Positions 8,929 to 22,200 of a stretch of DNA of 64,000 nt are shown here, piece after piece; position 1 is the first letter of the stretch, and the number at the start of each line of letters is the position of its first letter. A program made the translations under genes and the position numbers. Below the pieces are notes generated by a model. The model was given only the letters and a program-made list of their open reading frames with translations, did no database searches and had not been told where the DNA came from. This DNA comes from Botrytis cinerea B05.10 (taxonomy: Eukaryota > Ascomycota > Leotiomycetes > Helotiales > Sclerotiniaceae), in NCBI RefSeq assembly GCF_000143535.2, contig NC_037317.1, positions 1,178,001-1,242,000 of the forward strand, read 5' to 3'.

Positions 8929-11782
8929 TTACAAAGCAAAGATTGCGACGAGAGCAGCAGCGATGAGTCCGCCAAAGCTGCTAGTGCTCTTGATGGCGCT
9001 GCCGGTGAATGGAACGGAAGCGGAGGTGGTAGCGGCAGGTGGAACGTTGGTGGCTCCTGCAACACCGGAAACAACCTTGGTACTGCTTGATGGAGCAGAG
9101 GTGGTGTATCCAGCGGCTTGGGAAGCAGCAACGGTACCTGGGATAAGAGCAACGCTAGCAGTTGCTGATCCAACTGCTGGAGCAGTGGAGAAAGCAACTT
9201 GTGGAACGGTGATAGCGGTAACAATAGTGGTTGTGGTGGATGAAGATGGGATGACTGATCCGGAGAGGGAACCAGTAGATTCAGTGCATGGAACGACCAA
9301 GGTGGTGCTAAGAGTAACAGTGGTTACTGGGGTAGAAGCGACACCTTGGACAGATGAGGTAGCAACGGCACTGGAAGCAGCTGGGACATAGACGGTAGAA
9401 GCAGCAGTAACGATAGCTGGGTTGGTAGAGACGTGAGCAGCACAGATACCTTGGAGGTACTTTTGAGCGGCATCAATGTCAGATGCGGAAACACCATATG
9501 CAGAAACACATCCGAAGACGCTGTTAATGAATGCAGTATCTGGGCAGTAGCAGTCTGAATCAGTGTTGGACTCACAACCGACCAAGTACATCCAGGTGTT
9601 CAAGCATTGAGGCAAGACATCTGGGCATGAAGCGGTCTCAGTTGGGGTAGTGGCAGAAACGGTAGTAGTGACACCTTCAACAGAGCTGGCTGGGGCTGTA
9701 ACAGTGATGACACTGGAGGTGACAACAGTAGAAGAAGCAAGAACGGTTGAGGTGGTTGAGGTGGTCTCGAAGCTGGTAACTCCTCCGGTGGTGTGGGTCA
9801 AAGTAACTGGGCAGATAGTGGTGGATTCTTGGACAACGACAGTGGTGTAAGCAGTGGTTTGGACGCTAGTGACACTTGGAGCTGGCACAGATGTGATACC
9901 CTCAGCAGATGAAGAAGCAGCGCTGGTTGGGACAACGATGCTAGTGATAACACTGGAAGTAACAACTGTTGCTGAAGAGCGAACGGTGGAGGTTGTTGAA
10001 GTGGTCTCGAAGCTGGTAACTCCTCCGGTGGTGTGGGTCAAAGTAACTGGGCAGATAGTGGTGGATTCTTGGACAATAACGGTGGTGTAAGCAGTTGTAG
10101 CAAGGCTGGTCAAGCTAGTGGTTGCGTAGGATGAATTTGGGGCAGTTCCAACAGATGTACCGATAATGGAAGAAGCAGCGGAGGATGGAGCAGATCCGGA
10201 AGAGACTGGGCAAGCAGTTTGACCAGAGAGAACTACACCAGAAGAGACACATGGGGCAGTGGAGGCAGCTGGGGAAGAAGCTGGGGAGGAGGCAGCAGTT
10301 GTACCGATGACGGAAGAAGAAGCAGCTGGGGAAGAAGCTGGAGAGGAGGCAGCAGTTGTACCAATGACGGAAGAAGAGGCAGCTGGGGAAGAAACAGCTG
10401 GGGAAGAAGCTGGGGAAGAGGCAGCTGGAGAAGAAGCAGCTGGGGAAGAAACAGCTGGAGAAGAAGCAACAGTTGTACCGATGATGGAAGAAGCAGCGGA
10501 TGAACCTGGAACCTCAGTGGCGGTGACTGGGCAGATGGTAGTAGAAACGGCAATACTATATAATTTATTAGATAAAATTCAGAATGTGGCAAATATATTG
10601 AACTTACACGACAGTAGTCAAAGCAGTTGATCTAGCTGGGCAGTCGGTGACAGTGGCAGCGCAAGAAATGATGGTAGAGACAGATGTGGCGTAGATGGTA
10701 GAAGTAGTCAATTGGACAACAGATGAAGATCCAGATCCAGTGACGGATGTACCAATGATAGAAGAGGCAGAGTTTCCTGGAGCGGTACCGGCTGGGTAAG
10801 TGTGAACAGAGGTTCCAATGAGGCTGGTAGCGCTTGAGCTTGGCTTAGCTGAAGTCTTGATGCTAGTCTCGGCACTTGAACTTGGCTTGACTGAAGTTCC
10901 AATGATCGAAGATTGGGTAGAACCAGTTCCGACAAGGGTGTAGGAAGTACCGGTAGCGGAAGGAGTACTCTTAACCGAGGTAACCTTGTTGGAGGAAGCC
11001 AAGGTAGTCTTGGAGGATTCAATGGAAGTGTGCTTGGAAGCTTCGCTGGAGGTTGTCTTGACAGAGGTAGTCTTGACAGAGGTCTTGGCACTAGCAGTGG
11101 TGGATGGGTGTTGAGTGGTAGATGCCGAGCTGCAGTCGAATCCAACGGAGCTAATACCAACACTGCAAGAAGCCTTACCAGTAGCGGCGGTGTGTGTTTG
11201 ACTTGCGGAAGAGTAAACAACGGTGACGTTCTTAGCACCACCACATTGAGAGTTGTAGATGATGGAGCCTCCACTTGAGCAAGAAGAAGTTTGCTTGCAA
11301 GTAGATCCATCACCCATACCATAGTGGAATTCTAGATCGCAATCGAATTCGGTGGTAACGTGAACGGTGGAGATGGAGAAAGCGGAGATATCTCCAGATG
11401 ATCCAGATGATCCAGAGTGACCTGATGATCCGGAAGAGCTAGATTTGGAGGAGCTACCGCAGGAGAATTGAGGGCATGAGCCATGGTCTGAAGAAGCTGT
11501 ACCAGAGATGCATTTTCCGGAAGTTCTCCTTGGGAACTTTGGGTTGTCACGTTTGCCGAAAGAGTTTGAGCATGTGAATCCAGAGAAGGAGAAAGCGTCA
11601 TAGTTGCTGAAAGATCCAGATGTGAGGTCGCTGAAATCCCATCCGCTCTTTTGAGTCGAGGAGCACTCATTGTTGGTGTTTGAAGGACAAGAAAAGCTAG
11701 ACTTGTCTGCCCATCCGGTGGCAGCAGCAAGCTGGAAGCCGGTGGCCAAAGCCGCGAGGGCGGAGAGGGTTTGAGTCTTCAT
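8929..11782 (-). CDS. Ser/Thr-rich GPI-anchored cell-surface protein with CFEM-like module
   Basis: Predicted 933-aa wall or membrane protein. Two exons: 11782-10608 and 10555-8929; the 52-nt intron joins the frames as TTVVIAVSTTICPV. It has a signal peptide (first ~22 residues, ending QLAAA). A cysteine-rich N-terminal domain follows (to about residue 215, with FDCDLEFHYG), of a type common in fungal secreted proteins. Long Ser/Thr/Ala stretches include a degenerate SSPA repeat and two near-identical copies of AYTTVxVQESTTICPVTLTH. A CFEM-like domain has cysteines at 702, 709, 719, 727, 729, 741 and 763. The C terminus is a hydrophobic GPI-attachment tail (GGLIAAALVAIFAL). CFEM proteins bind haem or act at the host surface; which applies here cannot be told. 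The module has seven cysteines, not the usual eight. Confidence 0.88.
10259..10480 (-). repeat. Low-complexity SSPA-coding repeat
   Basis: Within the GPI-protein gene, short units coding Ala-Ser-Ser-Pro-Ala are repeated in tandem, interrupted by copies of SSxIGTT. Such repeats usually vary in number between strains and lengthen the glycosylated stalk. Confidence 0.85.
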
Positions 11783-11823
11783 TATTATGTAATAAGTTGA
11801 TCAACGAGAGTTGGTATGAAACG

Positions 11824-11842
11824 AAAAAAAAAAAAAAAAAAA
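11824..11842. promoter_or_regulatory. Poly(dA:dT) tract upstream of the GPI-protein gene
   Basis: A run of 19 A's (T's on the coding strand) lies 42 bp before the start codon. Such tracts in fungal promoters or leaders exclude nucleosomes and often vary in length. Confidence 0.6.
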
Positions 11843-11908
11843 CGAATGGTTTTTGATGCTGAAAAGATAGAGAGTAAAGAAGTGAATGACTTTAACTCTC
11901 AAAGGGCG

Positions 11909-11920
11909 ATATAATTATAA
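11909..11920 (-). promoter_or_regulatory. Possible TATA box of the GPI-protein gene
   Basis: The minus-strand sequence TTATAATTATAT lies about 130 bp upstream of the start codon, a reasonable place for a TATA element in a strongly expressed fungal gene. Based on sequence only. Confidence 0.35.
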
Positions 11921-12625
11921 GAGAATGGGTAAAGGAAGAATCGTAATGAATGGAGTATAAACCTAACATGAGGATTCTCAGGATCTGTTATATCTTGAGA
12001 AACGGTTGGGCCATGACCTTTCCCACATAGCCTCGATCCCTTTCTTGGGGTCTTCCGTGTTGAATCACCCAGAAACTAGATGGAATCCTTGTTCCACAAT
12101 CATCAAGGATTCTATAGACGAGGAGAATCTTTGAAGAAGCTAATACTAGACAAGGCCATATCCTTCCAGACCCATGCATGCGCGCGCCATTTCGTCCTTT
12201 ACTTTTGGTGTGGAGTCTGAACCTCCCTAGCTTAAAAAACGTAGTTGGTTAAGATACGCCAAGATGGTCTCTGTAGAAAGGCCATGCTTGTTCAATCGAG
12301 GGGTGCAGATGCGGAAAAGAACAGGTGAAACTTGACCATGCGAACTACTGCAGGTACGCCGTCCTAGTCAGGGGCAACTTCATTTTTCCTCGTATTTAGT
12401 CGTGCATCGTGATGATGCCCAGAATTCGCAAGGTCAATGCTTATTGCTTACATTCAATCAGACGTAAAGTTCGGACAAAAGAAATATTCTTAGCATCCGC
12501 CCACAAATTATCCCACGTTATTTTCGTGCCGATTTGGAGGTTGGACGATTCGGCCTTCTTTGAAATTGTCAATATTGTATGCCTGAAGCTCGAGCGCATA
12601 TATTCCAGAGCCATGATACTCTACA

Positions 12626-12657
<32 letters not shown>

Positions 12658-15600
12658 TTGCAGAGTATTGCAGAGTTGTAACGCTCAGAAAATGTGTTTG
12701 GATGCATGCTAACACACAGCCGAGCGGCAAAGGAATGATTGGATGTTGAACATTGAAGAAGTTATGCAACGTATCTTCAGTGTCCGATTCGGAACTTTAC
12801 GTTTATGCAGGGTGTCTGGAAGCAGTCATCCATTAATTTGGTTGGAGGTCCAACCATGAGGTGCCATTCGATTTGGCTTAGATCAATCAGATTAGGCCCA
12901 CAGATAGATCCTTATAGCGGTTCCTGAACTCAGATGACACTATCATTGGATAAACCACAATCATGATCGGATCAAATCAAGGTTGAGAGCGCCATTTAGA
13001 ACATTTTAGGGGTCGATGAACTTTAAGTCTTTTGGAAAAGGCAAAGTCATTCAAAATGGGGTTCGCGGAGTCCATTGGATGTGATCAGTGTTTCATCAGT
13101 TCTTGCACAGCCCCTCTGGTGGAGCCATGGAGATCATTCAGACATCCTGACCAATACAATGGCTTTAAAAGCTCGAGACACAAACATTAGATAAACATCT
13201 TGAAACGACCTAAATACAAATGCCCGTATCATTGATATGAGATGAGGTAATCGATCAGGATCCGAGAAAGGATTCCCATCATTTCATTCAGATGCCATCA
13301 CAACTCATTAAGATTTGCTTATACTATGCAAAGCGGCTCAAGTTGTACTGAATGACACAACTATTCGTAGCATTCTCATGATTTATATCTGTTCTTAGAT
13401 ATCTACTGAGAGACAATGCAACATTGATGTTATCCTTCGCATCCATCATTTAACTTGCAAGCTATTAATATAACGGATGCATTATGAGGTTGCAATACAG
13501 AACAGGGGCTAGATCATACAACTCCTCCGACTCAGTTTGCAATCAGTCGATATCATTTCTTTTCGAAAGAAAGAAAGAAAGTTTTGGCAATGAGACCATA
13601 TGTGATATCACAGACAGACGTTGAAAGAGAATGTAGTAAGTGGATTTGGTGGGTTCTAGAGGTCGGATGTTTTCACGCCCCTGTATTTACCGCTTAGTAC
13701 TCCGTACGGGGCACATTGAATTTATTGGCTACTAGAAAACACTAGGATCACTGGGTTTACAACTATCTTTTTGAGCTTGTTCTTAAAAACTGGTCCTTCA
13801 AATCTAGTTATAACTCCAGGTTAATATCTTCCGAAAAGAGAAAATACAAATTACAAAGCTCACACATATCGAAACTTTGTTGTTTCGCGGTAGATCATTG
13901 ACGGCTTTTGTTACTGAATGAGAAATTGCTTTTCTAGCAACGAGGAGAAGTCTGGGATTATTCCAGAGTCAGGTTGAAAAAGGAAAATGCAATTCCGGCA
14001 AAGTAAGTCAAGCTACCCCGTAGTGCAAGAACCATTCAGGAGCAAATACCCGGATCTTTCGATTTCTGCGGAGTGACATTCTGTTCCGTCGAGTACGGCA
14101 AGGAAACTCATGGGAAAGCTCCTGGCGAGACTCCCACTCTTATTCATCACAGAGACGGAAAGGGTGTACATCCCCTGCAATTCACATCACATATATCCAT
14201 ATCTAGACAGAAAGATCCGAATCTAGAGATCTTTCACAGCACGACCACGTCAATTTGTGACATCCAACCCCCTTTCACAATCTTTTCACGAGTTCAATAC
14301 TTCCTGGCAAGCTGGTAGACAAATACCACCACATGAAACGATGACGGCTTGGCCAAAAAAATACCGATAGGTTGTGGGGAAAACACTTTCGCATGAAACA
14401 AGCTTAGAGCGCCATCAGAACGGAAAATTGTTTAGTACGATAGTTATTCTATGCATCATCTTCGGTAAAATCGGGTTACCAGTATGTGATGTGGAATAAA
14501 TGGCTGTTTGTGGGAAACGCCGTATAAATTTGTTTCCGATCAAATGTGTGCCGAAAGTAACAGTATGGAGGTCTGAGCAACACGTTTCCTGACCCTATAC
14601 CCCTTCATTGGTTCATTTCTCTTACCGAGATATGAACGACAATAATTGCTCTCCATCTTTTGTTTGTAGACCTACATATGCTACTCGATATGCTGTAGGT
14701 GCTCAAGAGTCTTCGGATCTCTATAAGAATTCAGGTCAATAGTAGCGGGCCTCAATAGCCCCGGAAGATCAACACAAATAAGGCTTAGATGCCCAGACTT
14801 ACCAGAAATTTGCTTGTTGTCCCCATCCGATGTAGTATCGGACGACATCAAAGACACGAAAAACATGGACAGTGGAGACAACTTTATCCAATACAAGACC
14901 GTGCGCGAGGACAGCGGAAATTTGGATGGGCTATTTTTGACTATTCTTTTTTCAAAACGGGATGGTCTTTGCCGTGAACTTGAGATAGCAGATACCACAG
15001 GGAAACACACATTGCTGCGTCGGCAAGGGATCTTTGGGTCTTCACGTTTGGTAATTTCACGTTCGTCCAGAAATTCATACTCAAATTTGGTGTCAATGAT
15101 AAGTCATTGCATGCATTGATTGGAAAGGCTGTGCAACTTGAAACCACAACGAACACGAAGGAGTGACGAAAAGTTTCCTCTTGATTGGAGAATTGCATTG
15201 AATTGAAGTGACGGGGTGTGGCCAACAAATTCATGCTATAGCAAACGACGAAATGATATAGCCCAAACCACGCTGACTCGGTATCCACAGTTCAACTCAA
15301 GACCGGATCTGCGAACTACTCGCTTCGACTAATATAATGTTTGGACGTTTTGGGATTGGACATTGAATTCAACGATAGTGCGAACGTACGCGGTCAAACA
15401 GGCTTCGAGATTTTGAGTTCAGGTATAACGGCTTTCAACATTCAAAATGCTTTATTTTAAATGCTCCGGTGCCAAAGTTGCGTCTACCAATTACAATAAT
15501 GTCAGATGAACTCGACGTTTCGGATGGAATTCGTATGCCAAAAAAGCTCTCTTTCAGACCGTATTTCAAAAATCGCTAACCAACCTCGCACTGGGCTTTT

Positions 15601-18600
15601 GTCAGACTGGGGTGATATGTCAAAACAATGAAAGTTGCAGAATTTCAACATTATCTTTGCAGATGCACAAGAGTCAAAACAATTCCATTAATACATACCA
15701 TAAGCTGGAAAATAGGCATGAGTTTCATGGGAACCTTTAACGGTCAGCGCAGATATTGAAATCTCCAACACCTCCTTGAGTACGATACATTGGGCATAGC
15801 AAATCTCGTAGGATAGTCTTCGTGCAGACACGGTACACTACCTGCCTATATTGTGCGTAAGACTAGTTTGGGATAATCTCATGATCCCAAAGTATTAGTT
15901 CAAGGCTAGCCCTAGCCTATGGAGTGGCCAGTTTCTCGTCTCGTTGATTTGTTGTGCTCCTCCCTTTGGAATGTTCTTATTTCTCATCCTATCAAAGTCT
16001 CAACTCACCTTTGTCTTTCTATGCTCTCTTAGTTTATTCGCTCTTCCCTATGAAGTCTACTTTATTTCATGGAACTGAAAGGAGTTATTCTCGAGAAAAG
16101 ATAGGTTTTACATTTCAAGATAGATGGAATTATGTGGAAGAAACATAACACAAATAGAGTAAGCCTGACCCAACCCTTCGAGTTCCGCCAAACTTATTAG
16201 AAATAACGGTGCGGAAAAGTCAGTTCGACTCCAAGATTCTCTGCCAGTAGCCTTTGTTATCACTATCGTATTGTGTCAAGTTCTGCCCAAATATATTCAT
16301 ATTGCAAAGGGATTTGGTGCAAATTCAAGCTTCTAATTGTCTACTCTTAGTACTTCTTTGCTTGCATTGTGCTCAGGTTTAATCTCATCTTCTTAATGCC
16401 ATAGGCTAGAAGCCTCAATGTTGGAACATAAAACATACTAAGAACTAAGTCGAGATTTAGGCTTTTCTTGCAATATTCAAATTCTAGAACAAGTGTCGAG
16501 TCAGTGACATTCATTTATGTATTCAATCATTCCACAGTGCCAAAAAAAAAAAAGCTCATGCTATTTTTCATTCAAAAAAATTCGTCCTAAGATCACATAG
16601 ATCTGGCCACTTAGCTTGCTAGGTTGTTCTGGGAAACGTCAATTCGCTGGTTTGATCGACAAAAATTTTAAGCCCAACATCCAAGCCCTCAAAATGAACT
16701 TCGGACCCTCGTAACCTATTCGCTCATAGATGATTGAACTATTTGCCCAAAGCACACAATGAAAAAAATGTAGTTCGTGTCATGGAATTTCTTTATGCTT
16801 AACCTGGGAGCTTTCGGGAGATGCTCACCAGAGACTATTTATTTATTCTCGGGACAAGATAAGTATTCTTGGTATGTCGAGAGATTTTTTCATAGATGAG
16901 CCCGTTCTTACCGTCTGTCTATCTTGAGCAGGCGACATGATGTTCTTTAGCAGCCTACAAGAGAAGGAGAACGGTGGAACTAAACAAGGAGGCACAACTT
17001 GGTTCCTCCCTCCCACACTGTCGCTGCGAACATCTCTAGCAATCTCCTGGATTCATCTAACCACACGATTTATACGCCAATCATGAGCTCTTCTTCGATT
17101 CTTTTTTTGACATCGACAAGATAGAATTACACCTTCACGTCTTTGCTTCCACTTGAAAAGTTCCTTGATCTTGAATTATCTTCATTGCCAAACCAAACGC
17201 GAGACTGCTACTTCTTTATCAAGCCATTTGGTGCACATTATCCGAGCATATTTCATTATATCATGGTTTATTTTCATTTCAATTATTCTTGGATGCTTGT
17301 GCTTGCTAGAGAGAGGTTTCGTTGAAGGGAGTTGGGGGGACTTGGTGTAAGGTGGGACCGATGGAGAGAAATAGATATACTGGGGTGATGAATTGTGAGA
17401 GAAATGATGGGCGAGGCCTGATGAGATACTTGTCCTCTTACTCGAGAGATAATCTTCGCCTATTTCCCCTAGAATTGTGTTTTGATTATCCTTTGAAATC
17501 GTGGCACAGTATTGCTTGGCTTTCGAAATCACGATTGATGAACATATCAGTCATTACATATGGGAAGCTTTGAGTATTATAGCACAGAATATATTCAATG
17601 CACATCTTAGTCTTTGGAATACTATCATTCAGTATGTCTACAAAATGGACCATTTTTGCCCGTGGTAGTGACATTGACCGGCAAGGTTCTCGTGTAGTTT
17701 GCGGAATCGCTGCTTAAACTGACTTCAAGTTCTCTCTATAAAATCATAAGAAATCATGATATTTACACGTTGAATTGAATTGGTGAAGTACACGCCTAAT
17801 TGCTGATTTCATATTATGTGGTTAAATTTGACGTGATGTTCTATAGAATAATGTTTTTTACTCTATATGCTGACCATTTGAAGCAATTTCTACAGAAAAA
17901 CATTCGGGTATTAGACCTTTAGTATACAGACTTGCGAGTGAAGATACTACATTGAGCTCACAAAATGCGAGCACATGATTATCTCCGATAATCCGAGTGA
18001 TACAGGGCTGCAAGCTAGCCGTTCATGATGGGTGCATAGTGGGTAAGAAGCTTGGTGATCGCCGTGGTAAATTTTTAAGAGACGAAGGCATAAATAGGAC
18101 GACTATCTGGTGAAGAGATATGTTTGGCAAGCGTATGAGTGAGGTTTAAAGGTAAAACTGTGAGGTTCATATACATGATTTTCAAACACAGTCAGTCGTA
18201 TTGTTCTCTGCATATCCCTAGGCACTTTTATCTAAGTATAAGGCTTGTGCAACTCCTCATTTGATCAGACAGGAAAACGGTCATCTTTAAGCCACTTTTT
18301 AGAAAGAGAGTAATATATCTTAAAAGATGGAGGTCATTGTAAGAGAGATCATTCAGGTAATATGTGCTAACTCTGTGCTTGGTGTTTCACCAGCTTCGAC
18401 ACAATATCAAATACGACCTACATGGTATTAGCTAACGACAGTCTGAAGAGTGGTAATACCGAAAATCTGTAATACCTTATGACGAACTCCCAAGACTGTA
18501 GTTTCCTACAAAATGAACCAGAACCAAGATCCTACACACCATGATAGATAGCACAGCACAGGCATGTGATGATGCTACACGAAAACTGCCACATAATCTC

Positions 18601-19013
18601 CTCATAGGGCCATGACTCAATCATATTTGCTTGGTGGTCAAAACCAGCCTTATAATAGGACGCGCTGTTCATAGTATTTCGTATGTCGCATGCTAAATGT
18701 TCTTTCTTCATCCTTCCATCACGGCGCAAAATTTGAGTCACTCATTACTACTATGCTACGATGTTGAATGAGATTTCTGTTCCGACTCAATCGGTGTTTA
18801 ATGAGCTCTAAATCCTAGAACATATTCTATTCAAAATCAAAGTCACACATACTTTTACACTTTACCAACAGCATCTCAATGAATCAGTGCTAGCCTTCAG
18901 AAGGGCCTCCCTTCAGGCAAGAGCTTCCATTGTATACTGGGAAGAACCACCGTCTCAACCCAAGTGATACTGGAGGCTTTAAATATCTAGTATTCTCGAC
19001 GTTCTGAAGCGAT
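11921..19013. other. Gene desert, left half
   Basis: About 7.1 kb with no recognisable protein or RNA gene. Open frames are short (at most ~115 codons) and appear on both strands at random. Structure seen: the AC microsatellite at 12631-12657 and a short GAAA run near 13566. Confidence 0.5.
12631..12657. repeat. (AC)n microsatellite
   Basis: About 13 uninterrupted AC dinucleotides. A likely polymorphic marker. Confidence 0.95.
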
Positions 19014-19018
19014 ATAAC

Positions 19019-19238
19019 TGTTGGTACGAGAAGGATACGGAAGACGTAGCACCCACGAATTTCGTAGGTCCTGTATATCTATTTGTATTCTATCTAAAGG
19101 GCTAGCTACGTATTGAAAGTAGTAAGTCTTATATAGACTTACTGAAAGAGCTAGTCTCTTTCGAATTCGCTTATGGCTTTACTACAGTAGCTATATTACA
19201 GTGGTAATTAAATTGAAGTCATTCACTTCGTTCACACA
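19019..19238 (+). mobile_element. Solo-LTR-like element, copy 2 (220 bp)
   Basis: Same element as at 3029-3248, in opposite orientation. It begins TGTTGGTACGAG and ends GTTCACACA. The flanking pentamers are ATAAC at 19014-19018 and ACAAC at 19239-19243, a 5-bp target duplication with one transition. Both copies therefore sit at the same pentamer (ATAAC on the element strand). A palindrome at 19122-19142 is kept by compensating changes relative to copy 1. No coding capacity. Confidence 0.75.
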
Positions 19239-22200
19239 ACAACACTATTTAGGCAATATAAACTCTCGTGGAGAGAAGACATGAGAAGTTCAGGAACCCT
19301 AAGCATGATTGTCCAGACTACGATCAAGTGTTCGGGTGCTTCTAACTCTCACCTCTAGTCAGAGTGTGATGAGTTCCTATCTCATGGCACTTGTCTAAAG
19401 TCTAAATGTTACCCATCCGTCTCGACTCTTGCCATCTGGACAATTCGCGGGCTCGTCATAGAAGCTCTATATGACCGAGGTATCACTTTGAGCAAGATCA
19501 TACTATGATACCCTTATTAAGGCTTAAAAAAAAACACAACCAATGGACACGAAACAAACCTAGACAGCATTGAATGAGTTGAATACATGTTTAAATCTAT
19601 TTTGTTAGCACTCTCCAACATAAGATCTCTTCAAAAGACTTCGAAGAACAATCACCATTCCTCGCTAAACACACAATCAAGTTTCATCCGAAAACGGCTG
19701 AAGCTTTGCTTCTATTACACCATATTGTGCTAAGAAAAGGCAACAACCAATTTTTGCACAGCTTCCTTTGGTTCTATTTGCTGCTGAGTATAAAAGATAT
19801 TGGCCTTTCAACATCGGCCGATAACGCACGAGAAAGCCAACAGCGTCTAGCTACTTCAAGAACATTCGAAAAGAGCCTATTCACGCCCTACCCTGAGTCC
19901 CCGACGGTGCACGGGGAGGGGAGAGTGGGGGATCAGATGGGGATATCATCATGATGTCATCGCGAAAGCTAGCTATTTAGCTTCTAGGTTCGTCTTTTTG
20001 TGTGTCTAGCCGAGCAGGAGGCAGTCTTCTCCTGATGCCTACATATTGACTCGGTGTACCAATTAGTACTCATGATTTCTATCACATGCTTTTGGTCAGA
20101 TCTACCATCCGTCGAGGCTCAAAAGAAAACAGGCGTAGGATCTGCCTAGCAACGCATCACCTAGGCAAGTTACTAGCCACTAGATTTCTTTAAGATGTTA
20201 TATCGATGGGCTGAGAGTCATCCACATAGCAACAGTCGGCGGCTAGGCCATCTTGACACGAGGCCTCTTTTCATGCAAAAGTTTCTGAATCAATTCGCCG
20301 AAGTTGTTTTTTTATCGGGTATTTACAGACTGCTTAAGAGGGCTGATTCGTATGCGCTCATCCGATTGGCATTATTTGCACATCACCACCCTATAAATTA
20401 ATGTTGTGTTATCCGCCTGCTTCATTTTGACCTTAGCCATGCCAATTGGCGTCGATAAACAAAAAGATGCCTGGGTTGGTCTACACCCCGCTTTTTAGAA
20501 TAAAATTGGTCTTTACTGGCGTGTAACATTGATGCATAAGTCATGCCACTATTTACTTTTCGCCTACATGTACAATATAATTATGCTGGCAAAATGGTCT
20601 TGTTTGTATTCGACCTGGTTATGCCTAATGACCTGGAATAATGAGGCTGCGATTCGAGTCCAGCATCACTTTTGAAACCAAGGCTGAAACCATCTCCTTG
20701 TCGAAGCGAATAGGAGCCTATCGTCAGCCAAAGTATTCAGGCCATTATCCACGATTCATGTGGTTATCAAACTCGCAGTTTAATGCCTCATTTCCTAAAA
20801 TCCAGTCATAGAATTCGAGCAATTATTTGTCTTATTTTTACTTCAAGGCTGGAACATGGAGCAGGGATTAAGGTTAAGATAACAAATATTATTTTCAATT
20901 ATCTCGTCATAAACGCACCACAATCGCACATTTTTGACACAATGAAATTGGTTGCCTTACTGCATGCTACTTCTATTTATCACTTCATTGCGCTTTGGGT
21001 GACGCCTTTAATCTAATTCGGGTATTGCTTCTTGTTCGGCTGGGGTTGTGGTCAGATACAAACTCGCCTTGAACTGTAATTATTATCAGGTGTAACTACG
21101 GAAACGGCTGGCTGATAGATGGTTGGCGCCCTGAAATGTATTGCGTTCCCAATGAACTGTCTGATCTTAACCTTTATTTGGAATTATCGACCATGTGTAG
21201 ATCATGTGCAGACCATTTGCTCTTGATTCGAAATAGATCTAGGACGAGGCTTTCGAACGCCTTCCTATCAACGCATAACTAAATCAATATTTTATCTCAA
21301 CTTCTGACAAATCATTCCTTGAATTATACCAGGGATCTAGAATACTCCGGTTTGAGAGGCTCTGACTGCAGCCTACGATCTCTACCTAGCAATTGTTAAC
21401 CTCGAGACGGCAATGCTATACTACTTGACGCCCTACGAACTCACCGACGATGCGAATATCGATTGTAGGCTGTTCAGATCTCGGGGTAGCCTGACCCAGC
21501 GTTGCAGATAGCGGACCAATGGGCAATTTCATGGTTGCACGTGTAAGTTTGACAGCCAGTGTCTCCACGTCCATGTTTAAGGCGACATGAAATGCATGAC
21601 TTTAGGTTATACACCGAAACCCAATATAGAGAAGTCATTGATCTGAAAAGCGTCGCAAACTAGCGGTGAGAGACTGGGCAAGACAACACTGCAAGAACAG
21701 CGAGCCACAATGCAAAATAGGACAGGAAAGCCTGCAGCCATACACCTAGGTTGCGTTGGCAAACTTCAGGAAGCTTTCAACTTCAAAACCCTTCCTCGCT
21801 GGCTTCAGCCCAAAAGTGAATTATTGTGGTCTTCTCGGGCATGATTGCCAATCACTGGATACTCTTATAAAAAGGCAATTATTCACCCGATAAGGACCCG
21901 AACAGATTCTAAAGCGCAGGAAAGTTTGGGTATAAATCATTCAATTGAAAAGTACACTCAGGAGAGGCACCCAGTACAATTCAATGGGGCCGTCTCAAAG
22001 AGACCCGGACCCTAAGTTCGCAAGAAGATGCCCAATGCCCCAATGTTGAAAAAGATGTTCAATGAGACACCATCAGGCACATAACTGCATGATCTGTCCA
22101 AATTTGCCAGAACATCTGAATGAAGAACTGTTGAACCTTGCATCGATATGTTGATTGTTGATTGTTGATTGCCGTATGACAAACCTCGAGACATTCGACA

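Noticed and set aside
8906..11322. Long open frames on the opposite strand and in other frames across the GPI-protein gene
   Set aside because: These arise from Ser/Thr/Ala-rich biased codons. The minus-strand frame with signal peptide, GPI tail and intron explains the region.
20583..20666. tRNA-like sequence with complementary ends (ATGCTGG/CCAGCAT) and a B-box-like GATTCGAGTCC
   Set aside because: The T-stem does not pair when the B-box is placed in the T-loop, and no anticodon arm forms. At best a decayed tRNA relic.
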